Below, piece by piece: positions 1-5,153 of a stretch of 12,163 nucleotides of DNA (position 1 is the first letter of the stretch; every line of letters starts with the position of its first letter). Origin of the DNA: Lachnospiraceae bacterium (GTDB taxonomy: Bacteria; Bacillota_A; Clostridia; Lachnospirales; Lachnospiraceae); NCBI GenBank assembly GCA_024689605.1, contig JAILDD010000171.1, positions 1 to 12,163 on the forward strand, in the 5' to 3' direction. A program made the position numbers and the translations under genes. The notes beneath the pieces are model-generated. The model made no database searches and had not been told where the DNA came from. It saw only the letters and a program-made list of their open reading frames with translations.

Positions 1-175
1 ATGGTTTCTATCATTTTTATTTACTGAACTTTTGCAGTCAAAATGCGGTCATTATAAAACTACCGTTTATTCAGCATTTTTACGCCATCGAATGCGTCTT
101 ATTGTACCACTTTGGTCTGCAAAAAACCACATCACATCTCACGAACACTTATAAAAACATGAGCTTCGCGGCGTA
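1..175. other. no supported feature
   Basis: AT-rich sequence downstream of the small membrane protein gene. Short 4-bp inverted repeats occur (for example CGGT/ACCG around 46-66), but none forms a convincing terminator, and no open frame has an SD and family resemblance. Confidence 0.4.
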
Positions 176-682
176 CTATTTTTCTGCTGCAGCCAGAGAT
201 ACATTATACAGCCCCAACAGGATCAATCCCACAAACGCTCCAACTGCGAGTCCATTGAATAATACGAAAATGATCGTGATAATGATGAAATTTATCTTGC
301 ATTTACCCGCTTCCGTCTCAGCAAAGGCTGCGCCGTTTTCTCCGATATTTGAGAGCACTTTCTTCACCGTAAAGAACAGATATACATATACTCCGCAGAT
401 AACTGCAACACATAATAACTGAAGTCCAAAATATATTCCATAATTTCCGGCTTCTTTTATAGCGTTAAAAGGAAGTATGTTGAAAACTCCCATATCCGCA
501 TTCAGCGAACCTGATGCCGCCTTCAGATTCTCAGAATCCGAGTAATACTGATTGATCACCCCATTCATAGCAAACCCCATAACGGCACCTACGATACAAA
601 GAACCCCGCATACAATTGCCAACACTCCGAACCCCCCTGCTAATTTTGCCATTTTTCCGGAATTATTTTTATTCTTCTCCAT
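176..682 (-). CDS. small multi-pass membrane protein, unknown function
   Basis: 168 residues, not recognised as a named family. The protein has a short Lys/Asn-rich N-terminus and hydrophobic segments at about residues 14-39, 81-105 and 130-158, the last long enough to be a hairpin of two. A polar loop (about 40-80) lies between the first two, and a short polar loop (about 106-129, with a GENGAAF stretch) between the second and third. That loop faintly recalls DUF2975-like membrane proteins, but this is only an impression. The start is the ATG at 682, which has an AGAGGTGG SD site seven bases upstream; an in-frame GTG at 706 lies upstream of that SD and has no site of its own. The gene lies just after the peptide gene and its terminator, so it may have its own promoter or depend on read-through. 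Position next to a secreted peptide makes an immunity or accessory role possible, but nothing in the sequence proves it. Confidence 0.8.
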   Translation of the reverse strand: MEKNKNNSGKMAKLAGGFGVLAIVCGVLCIVGAVMGFAMNGVINQYYSDSENLKAASGSLNADMGVFNILPFNAIKEAGNYGIYFGLQLLCVAVICGVYVYLFFTVKKVLSNIGENGAAFAETEAGKCKINFIIITIIFVLFNGLAVGAFVGLILLGLYNVSLAAAEK

Positions 683-716
683 ATTAAATCCACCTCTCTT
701 TCTCACATCTTTATAT

Positions 717-746
717 AAAAACAGCGGGTTAATAATTACCCCGCTG
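717..746 (-). terminator. rho-independent terminator after the peptide gene
   Basis: A 7-bp perfect stem pairs CAGCGGG (722-728) with CCCGCTG (740-746). It is extended by three A/T pairs past one mismatch. On the minus strand it is followed by five T residues (717-721). It sits 18 bases after the stop codon of the double-glycine peptide gene and should separate that gene from the downstream membrane protein gene. Confidence 0.85.
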
Positions 747-763
747 CAATAATAATGTCCTTA

Positions 764-1018
764 TCAGAAGCAGCTTATATCTTCCATCTCCCAGCCGCCG
801 TCCAGCATTATGAGTCCTACTCTTGCACCGTCCGGAATTACGTGCTTTCCGTCATATACAACCGTTATCTCTTCACCATTGTCAAGCCTTACCAGATAGC
901 CTTCATCCGTTTTGGATAATATAATGCCGTATTCGTCAAACTGTGTAAGCTGCTCGCCTGTTCCGCCGTTTGCCTGTGCCATTTTGCTGTCATCCAATTT
1001 CTTATTCATCTCTGTCAT
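764..1018 (-). CDS. double-glycine leader peptide, likely exporter cargo
   Basis: 84-residue precursor with an N-terminal leader ending in Gly18-Gly19. Hydrophobic residues at -12 (Leu), -7 (Met) and -4 (Ala), with Asn-Gly-Gly at the end, fit the leaders cut by C39 peptidases; a C39 exporter is encoded at 9776-11962. The predicted mature part (residues 20-84, 65 aa) is strongly acidic and has one Cys, at the next-to-last position. It is rich in alternating hydrophobic residues with Gly/Asp turns, suggesting a small beta-barrel or SH3-like fold rather than a cationic bacteriocin or a Cys-rich RiPP core. The start is the ATG at 1018 with GGAGG eight bases upstream; the in-frame ATG at 1033 has no SD and would contain this one. 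A candidate promoter lies at 1091-1119 and a terminator at 717-746, so it appears monocistronic. Cargo status and fold are inference. Confidence 0.85.
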   Translation of the reverse strand: MTEMNKKLDDSKMAQANGGTGEQLTQFDEYGIILSKTDEGYLVRLDNGEEITVVYDGKHVIPDGARVGLIMLDGGWEMEDISCF

Positions 1019-1090
1019 ATCCGTAACCTCCATTTTTGTTTTTACTGTCCCGGATTTTAACTCTTTCCGGTTTCTCTCTGTGATGTCCTC

Positions 1091-1119
1091 ACTATATCAG
1101 CCGCCAAAAATCTTTTCCA
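1091..1119 (-). promoter_or_regulatory. candidate promoter of the peptide gene
   Basis: On the minus strand, TGGAAA (1119-1114; 4 of 6 to TTGACA) is separated by 17 bases from TATAGT (1096-1091; 5 of 6 to TATAAT). The resulting leader would be roughly 65 bases. The poor -35 box suits an activator-dependent promoter. A direct repeat with 21-bp period ends 11 bases upstream of the -35 box (1131-1160). Confidence 0.5.
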
Positions 1120-1130
1120 TAAATCCCGCG

Positions 1131-1160
1131 CAATCGGTCGCTTTTTATGTACAAGTGGTC
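1131..1160 (-). promoter_or_regulatory. candidate LytTR-type direct-repeat operator
   Basis: Minus-strand half-sites GACCACTTG (1160-1152) and GACCGATTG (1139-1131) match at 7 of 9 positions and are separated by exactly 12 bases, giving a 21-bp period. LytTR-family activators of the AgrA/ComE/PlnC kind bind pairs of 9-bp half-sites in this geometry just upstream of weak -35 boxes. The placement here, 11 bases from a weak -35, fits. A 7-of-9 match at a fixed spacing can occur by chance, so this is a hypothesis. Confidence 0.35.
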
Positions 1161-1235
1161 ATTACCAATGTCTTTTCCAACAGCGCCTACCTGCAATGTC
1201 ATTGAGACTTCGGTAATAGTACTGTAGATAACCTC

Positions 1236-1266
1236 CAATTAAACAGCCACCGGAAAACCGATGGCT
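1236..1266 (-). terminator. probable terminator of the condensation-like gene
   Basis: Hairpin with AGCCA (1245-1249) pairing to TGGCT (1262-1266), one C/A mismatch, then CGG/CCG and an AAAA loop. On the minus strand it is followed by the T-rich stretch TGTTTAATT. It lies about 30 bases after the stop codon at 1296. The U-tract is imperfect, so efficiency is uncertain. Confidence 0.55.
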
Positions 1267-1295
1267 TATAATAATTCGGACAGATAACTGAACTT

Positions 1296-2576
1296 TTATT
1301 TTACAGGTATATCATGCTTTGGCAGTCTCTTGGGAAACGGGCCCTCAATCGTAGACGGAATACCCACTTTCTCAAGTTCTTCCCGGAAGAGATTTACGTA
1401 CTTATCTGTTTTTATAAGCTGCATGAAGCCTACATAAATCTTATCTGCCATGGCGGTGATCTCTATCGTAAAATGGCCTTCGATAACAAAAACAAAAAAC
1501 TCAACATAATCCGCCAGTTCACCCCAGTCCATCAGCCCTGTGTAATTGGCAATAAAGCTTCCATGCTGTGCATCCTTTCCGGTGGCAAGGCTGTGTTTTT
1601 CCATATACTTCCTTTTGGCCTTAATGCCGTGCTGTTTGTCGATCTCTTCATACAGTTCAAACAGTTCTTTTACCTGTGCATGGCTGACAGTCGAGTCTGT
1701 CTGAAGAATAATCTGTCCTCTGGTTCTTGTTCCCAGTTTTTCCAGATCACCTTTTAAACTTTCTCTGTCATAGTCCACATGCACATGGCTTAAAAAATCA
1801 CAATGTGTATTTGGAAGCCCGACACTCTCTCTCGGATTATGCGCCGCCTCTCCTACAATAACCCTGTCTTTCTCGGGAAACACCCTGTCTAAAGTCCTTG
1901 CAAACATAATGAAGAATAAAGAAAGCACACTGGAGTCATTCATTTTCGAGACTTTCAGAAGGTCCTGCTGATTGACGGTAATGACCATATAATTCGGATC
2001 TCTTTTTATCGGAATAAATACACTCGTAAGGTAATCCATGCCAAGAACCGGAGCTTTTTTAATTTTTCTTTTATAGATTGGCTCTTCCGCTGTCAGCATA
2101 TCCATTGTGGGTTCCTCAGTCTCACCCGGAAGAAAGTCACTGTCCGTTTTTCTGATTTCCGGTGCCAAGGGCTCCACATTGTATTTTTCTTTTACATACT
2201 CATATACATTTGTCATAACCCACGGCTGAAAGCCTCTTCCGCCGCACATGGCATGGCTTATGTTGAAAAAGATATCCTTTCCCGCGCAGTCCACAAAAAG
2301 CAGATGATCGTTTATGCTCTTGCTTCCAATCATCGGCATTTTTTCGGCCGTAGGCATCACGACAATCTTCTTATCGTTCGGAACGAGAATATACCCTCCA
2401 TCCTCATCAACAGTCACTCTGACAGCAAAGTAAGGATATCGCTTAATTGCTGCGTTAACTGCTTTATCCAGTATGTTTATATCGACTTCATCCTTCATTC
2501 TGACATGAATGCGGACAGTATGTGCAAAATATTTCTCGCTCTGATATAGTCTGTATGTATCAATGCTGTATTTCAC
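1296..2576 (-). CDS. condensation/acetyltransferase-superfamily protein with altered active-site motif
   Basis: 426 residues. Length and layout resemble the CoA-dependent acyltransferase superfamily that includes alcohol acetyltransferases, PapA-type acyltransferases and NRPS condensation domains. The N-terminal lobe has the usual proline-containing segment after the first helix (KRYPYFAVRV, about 45-54). At 107-113 the sequence SHAMCGG stands where the family has HHxxxDG: the second His (108), normally the catalytic base, is kept, while the first His is Ser and the structural Asp is Gly. Asn344-Tyr-Thr-Gly resembles the SNxG-like segment of the C-terminal lobe, and no DFGWG motif is seen. 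There is no signal peptide or membrane segment, so it should be cytoplasmic. The start is a GTG with AGGGAG eight bases upstream. It diverges from the secreted-protein gene and lies upstream of the peptide gene with its own likely terminator. The substrate is unknown; loss of activity is possible. Confidence 0.75.
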   Translation of the reverse strand: MKYSIDTYRLYQSEKYFAHTVRIHVRMKDEVDINILDKAVNAAIKRYPYFAVRVTVDEDGGYILVPNDKKIVVMPTAEKMPMIGSKSINDHLLFVDCAGKDIFFNISHAMCGGRGFQPWVMTNVYEYVKEKYNVEPLAPEIRKTDSDFLPGETEEPTMDMLTAEEPIYKRKIKKAPVLGMDYLTSVFIPIKRDPNYMVITVNQQDLLKVSKMNDSSVLSLFFIMFARTLDRVFPEKDRVIVGEAAHNPRESVGLPNTHCDFLSHVHVDYDRESLKGDLEKLGTRTRGQIILQTDSTVSHAQVKELFELYEEIDKQHGIKAKRKYMEKHSLATGKDAQHGSFIANYTGLMDWGELADYVEFFVFVIEGHFTIEITAMADKIYVGFMQLIKTDKYVNLFREELEKVGIPSTIEGPFPKRLPKHDIPVK

Positions 2577-2638
2577 TTTTCACTCTCCCTATTCTTCATA
2601 ACACCATTCTGAACACCCGATTTTTAACAGATTTTATT

Positions 2639-2671
2639 ACCGAATACACATCAAAATCGACAGAATACACA
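2639..2671. promoter_or_regulatory. 21-bp-period direct repeat, candidate LytTR operator
   Basis: GAATACACA occurs perfectly at 2642-2650 and 2663-2671, separated by exactly 12 bases. With flanks, the match is 11 of 12 (ACCGAATACACA at 2639-2650 against ACAGAATACACA at 2660-2671). Nine-base half-sites at a 21-bp period are the binding geometry of LytTR-family regulators. The pair lies in the divergent spacer between the condensation-like gene (66 bases from its start) and the secreted-protein gene (about 160 bases from its start), and so could control either. The repeat is directly seen; its role is inference. Confidence 0.5.
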
Positions 2672-2730
2672 CACTGTTATCATTCTTATTTTTTTCACAG
2701 ATATAATTCTATCATAAAAAATTATATATA

Positions 2731-2758
2731 TTGTATGCTTGTACAGAACAATTATAAA
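2731..2758 (+). promoter_or_regulatory. candidate promoter of the secreted-protein gene
   Basis: TTGTAT (2731-2736), a 16-base spacer and TATAAA (2753-2758) on the plus strand, within a very AT-rich stretch, would give a leader of roughly 65 bases before the ATG at 2830. The -35 match is poor (3 of 6). A second A/T-rich box, TATAAT at 2702-2707, lacks a good partner. Confidence 0.35.
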
Positions 2759-2829
2759 AACACATACTTCATGACGTACTAAAGCGATTTATATCCGCAG
2801 AAGCGGCAGAAAGGAGATATCTGAAATAT

Positions 2830-3747
2830 ATGAATAAAAAGAATCCGGAAAAATTAATCAAAACAATTGTAAACATGCTCACAGGAATAATTCTGTCCGG
2901 TGCATTATTTGCCGGTTTCAGAATGAGTGACGTAAATGCCGCAGGAACCACTGTGGATGTTGTGATAGGAGATGAGAATGACTACACTCATACTACTCCT
3001 ACAACAAACAGAGGAACCCTGGAAATCACTACTCCGGATTATGTACTGAACAATACTCCGGATCGAACCTACATTTGTCTTTTCCCCAGTCCGGCGTTTG
3101 GTTTACCCGAGGATCGATTTGTCCTTGTTATAACTATGGATACAAACAAACCTGCAGGATATCAGAATGGTGATTCCATAGATGTAAAGTATAGTTTCGA
3201 CTATAAGGGCGAAACATTCTCAGGTTCTTTCACAGCAAGCGGTCAGGCTTTTGACGATACTGTTCAGTTTACGATGACCAATCCACTTGTGCTGTCACTT
3301 GACGATGCTGATGATGATGACGAAGAAAGCGGACCTCCTTCACACCACCATGATTTTGTATGGCACACCAGCATCGAAGCCACCAATGATCATCTTGGGG
3401 AAGAGGAGCTCCGCTGTAAGATCTGCAATCTTCTGATCGAAACCAGAAGTTTTGATAATGCTGACAATCTTCATAACGCCCTTAAGCAGGCGACAGCTGA
3501 CGCACCTCAGGGTGGAACCGTTACGCTTGAAAGAGGCGAGTACATTTCCATAAACAAAACCGATGCGGAAAACCTCTCAAAACGTCCGGATCTGACAACT
3601 GTCGTTCATTTTACTTACAATCATCAGAAATACGAAATGACTGTTCCTGCAGGTTTTGACTGGGTAAGCAGCTTAAATGAAGACGGATGGGCAGGCTTTA
3701 TGTATATTGCAGGCTTTCCCGAGGTGACACTGAATGTTGTTGAGTAA
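2830..3747 (+). CDS. secreted protein with HHH...CxxC segment and conserved-looking C-terminal domain
   Basis: 305 residues. A lysine-containing N-terminus and a hydrophobic stretch (about 12-30) end in VNA-AG, giving a predicted signal-peptidase cut after Ala37; no sortase motif or second membrane segment is seen. Residues 38-155 look beta-rich and Thr-rich. An acidic linker follows (158-167, nearly all Asp/Glu). Then comes a segment with His172-174 and Cys196-x-x-Cys199, matching a pattern common in secreted Lachnospiraceae proteins (H-x-H, Trp, Gly, CxxC), which may bind metal. The last 100 residues, ending near an AGFMYIAG stretch, also resemble a C-terminal domain seen in such proteins whose function I do not know. 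The only SD (AAAGGAG) lies 13 bases from the ATG, longer than usual. An in-frame CTG at 2821 is closer, so the start is slightly uncertain. It is the only plus-strand gene here and converges on the LytTR gene. Confidence 0.8.
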   Translation: MNKKNPEKLIKTIVNMLTGIILSGALFAGFRMSDVNAAGTTVDVVIGDENDYTHTTPTTNRGTLEITTPDYVLNNTPDRTYICLFPSPAFGLPEDRFVLVITMDTNKPAGYQNGDSIDVKYSFDYKGETFSGSFTASGQAFDDTVQFTMTNPLVLSLDDADDDDEESGPPSHHHDFVWHTSIEATNDHLGEEELRCKICNLLIETRSFDNADNLHNALKQATADAPQGGTVTLERGEYISINKTDAENLSKRPDLTTVVHFTYNHQKYEMTVPAGFDWVSSLNEDGWAGFMYIAGFPEVTLNVVE

Positions 3748-3774
3748 CATTCGGTACACCAAAACTCGAAGAAA

Positions 3775-3809
3775 CAATCGTTATCTCTTCGCCATTGTCA
3801 AGCCGTACC
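3775..3809 (-). pseudogene. remnant of a second double-glycine peptide gene
   Basis: 35 bases match 859-893, inside the intact peptide gene, at 32 positions. Read on the minus strand in the same frame it encodes VRLDNGEEITIV against VRLDNGEEITVV. Two differences are synonymous (Arg AGG/CGG, Gly GGT/GGC) and one is conservative (Val/Ile). A TAA stop lies two codons upstream in this frame, and similarity is lost on both sides, so no leader or complete core remains. It sits between the ends of the secreted-protein and LytTR genes. The likely reading is a decayed paralogue of the exported peptide. Confidence 0.65.
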
Positions 3810-3837
3810 GGAGATTACATTGTAGACCTTCCAACTC

Positions 3838-3866
3838 AAAAAAACGTCACCTCTTGCGAGAGCTGG
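3838..3866 (-). terminator. likely terminator of the LytTR gene and secretion gene train
   Basis: The core stem CTCT (3851-3854) pairs with AGAG (3859-3862) around a TGCG loop, and is extended past one mismatch by three more pairs. On the minus strand it is followed two bases later by seven T residues (3838-3844). It lies about 30 bases after the LytTR stop codon. The stem is short, but the U-tract is strong. Confidence 0.6.
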
Positions 3867-3896
3867 AATATAAAGAGGATTGGTAAGAAAAATAGA

Positions 3897-4373
3897 TCAA
3901 TCTCCGTCCCTGCCTCCGGAAAGCAAAGTACGAACATCCTTAATCCTTCTTCTCGAAACCCAAGTGATCTCTCCGTTCTCAAGTTCTAAACCTATGGTTC
4001 CAGCCACTGAAAAATCAAAATTCTTCACCCTTTTGAGGTTTACAGTTTCCGACTGGGATATGCGTATAAATCTTTTCTTATCGAGAATTTCTTCTACCTC
4101 ATACAGCGGCTTTTTTGTCTCATAAATACGTTCGGCAGTCTGGGCCATCACCTTCCTGTTGTCCACATAAAACCTGATTATTTTCCTTTGCGGAAGCATT
4201 ACCAGGCTGCCTTTAAAATAAGCCTGTACCATCGGCACTTTCTTTTCGGAATATGCCTGGACAGCCGCAATGATACCTTCCACATCCTCATTACGCTCAT
4301 TGCTCTTGATATAAACCGTAAGCTTAGGCCAGTCCTTATCAATTATCAATTTGATATCAACTAAATCCGACAT
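3897..4373 (-). CDS. stand-alone LytTR-domain transcriptional regulator
   Basis: 158 residues. The C-terminal ~95 residues (about 60-152) are a LytTR DNA-binding domain: an RKIIRFYV strand at its start, then FIRISQSETVNLKRVK (about 102-117) and the VSRRRIKDV segment (139-147) typical of the last helix. The first ~55 residues form a small alpha/beta region with no receiver domain, so it is not phosphorylated by a two-component partner in the usual way. Stand-alone LytTR proteins of this size are common in Firmicutes and bind paired 9-bp sites. The start is the ATG at 4373 with GAGGGG four bases upstream; a TTG at 4427 lies further up with no SD. The gene is last in the minus-strand train, about 100 bases after the Hpt gene, with an inverted repeat just upstream. 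It may act on the 21-bp-period repeats at 1131-1160 and 2639-2671 (inference). Confidence 0.88.
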   Translation of the reverse strand: MSDLVDIKLIIDKDWPKLTVYIKSNERNEDVEGIIAAVQAYSEKKVPMVQAYFKGSLVMLPQRKIIRFYVDNRKVMAQTAERIYETKKPLYEVEEILDKKRFIRISQSETVNLKRVKNFDFSVAGTIGLELENGEITWVSRRRIKDVRTLLSGGRDGD

Positions 4374-4405
4374 TTTTCCCCTCTCTATCTCTCCAAAATC
4401 CGTAC

Positions 4406-4426
4406 TGTTATATTCGTTGTATAACA
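4406..4426. repeat. perfect inverted repeat upstream of the LytTR gene
   Basis: TGTTATA (4406-4412) and TATAACA (4420-4426) are perfect inverted copies separated by seven bases. They lie about 33 bases upstream of the LytTR start codon in the Hpt-LytTR spacer. The AT-rich dyad could be an operator for a dimeric regulator or overlap an internal promoter. It is too weak and lacks the T-run for a terminator. Confidence 0.45.
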
Positions 4427-4475
4427 AGTGATCTTAGTTGCTGAATCATCTAAACATTCTGATACAGATATCCCA

Positions 4476-5105
4476 TTAATCCTCTATCTGACTCACTACT
4501 CTCCTTACTTTCAGCAGGGCTTCGGTATATTCAAAATCCTTAATATCCGCCTCAGCGTTTTTAAGCACATTTATAAGTGTAAATCTGAAAGGATAATGCA
4601 TCAGTGTATGCAGCTGCTCCAATGCCGCTTCGTCATCGTAATCCTCCAGTGCTTCTATCAGTGCTTCACCGGCTTTAGCGGCTTCATCAGCGGAAATCTC
4701 TGATGCAGGATGTACCTCCTGCATTTCTCCGTACGGCTTTATGATATCCAGCACCTTCCGGTATTCGGATAACAATTCATCTGTCACGGAAAACTGCTTA
4801 TCATATTCCCCGGCTTTAGCGGAAAGCTCCATCTCTTCCGCAATGGCTCCCAGCCTGTCTGCACCTATCATCCTGGCATTACTCTTAAGGGCATGAACGG
4901 TTATCGTTAGTTCATCACCTTTTTTCTCTGATGATTCAGCCATGATGGACTCAATGTTTTTTTCTGCCCTTCTGTAGAATCTCTGCAGCGCCGCAAGATA
5001 TTTTTCCCTGCTTCCGGTAAAGCCTATGCCTTCCTCTACATTTATCCCCTTCTGCCCCAGGTCCTCAAATCCAAGTCTGTCTTCCACGCTTCCCCCTTTC
5101 GCCAT
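4476..5105 (-). CDS. orphan histidine phosphotransfer (Hpt) protein
   Basis: 209 residues, cytoplasmic, mostly helical. The Hpt motif is HALKSNARMIGA at 71-82: His71 is the predicted phospho-acceptor, and Lys74, Ser75 and Gly81 fit the HxxKSxxxxxGA pattern. About 70 acidic, helical residues (139-209), rich in Glu/Ala/Leu with a YPFRF turn, resemble the tail helices found after Hpt or receiver domains in Lachnospiraceae signalling proteins; this tail carries no second Hpt motif. No histidine kinase or receiver domain is encoded in the window, so its partners are elsewhere. It follows the phosphatase-kinase gene by 48 bases, in the same direction. The ATG at 5105 has no clear SD. A GTG at 5087 has AAAGGGGG just upstream and would give 203 residues, so the shorter form is a real alternative. 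Confidence 0.85.
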   Translation of the reverse strand: MAKGGSVEDRLGFEDLGQKGINVEEGIGFTGSREKYLAALQRFYRRAEKNIESIMAESSEKKGDELTITVHALKSNARMIGADRLGAIAEEMELSAKAGEYDKQFSVTDELLSEYRKVLDIIKPYGEMQEVHPASEISADEAAKAGEALIEALEDYDDEAALEQLHTLMHYPFRFTLINVLKNAEADIKDFEYTEALLKVRRVVSQIED

Positions 5106-5153
5106 TCTAAGGACTGTATTTTACGTAACTGCTCCTGACTGCTTAACACTGTC

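Noticed and set aside
1092..1202. Minus-strand open frame of 36 codons upstream of the peptide gene
   Set aside because: There is no SD before its ATG, no recognisable sequence, and its end overlaps the likely -10 box; it reads as promoter DNA.
2586..2601. Tiny minus-strand leader frame overlapping the GTG start of the condensation-like gene
   Set aside because: The eight-codon frame has no convincing SD and no attenuation-type content.
2769..2951. Minus-strand 60-codon open frame over the start of the secreted-protein gene
   Set aside because: It is the shadow of the signal peptide coding region and has no SD or recognisable family.
3766..3792. CGAAGA/TCTTCG inverted repeat after the secreted-protein gene as a terminator
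   Set aside because: It has a long loop, only six pairs and no T-run on the plus strand; it also overlaps the peptide-gene remnant.
5127..5150. ACTG repeated three times at 10-base steps after the sensor phosphatase gene
   Set aside because: The unit is too short and the rest of each step differs; likely chance.
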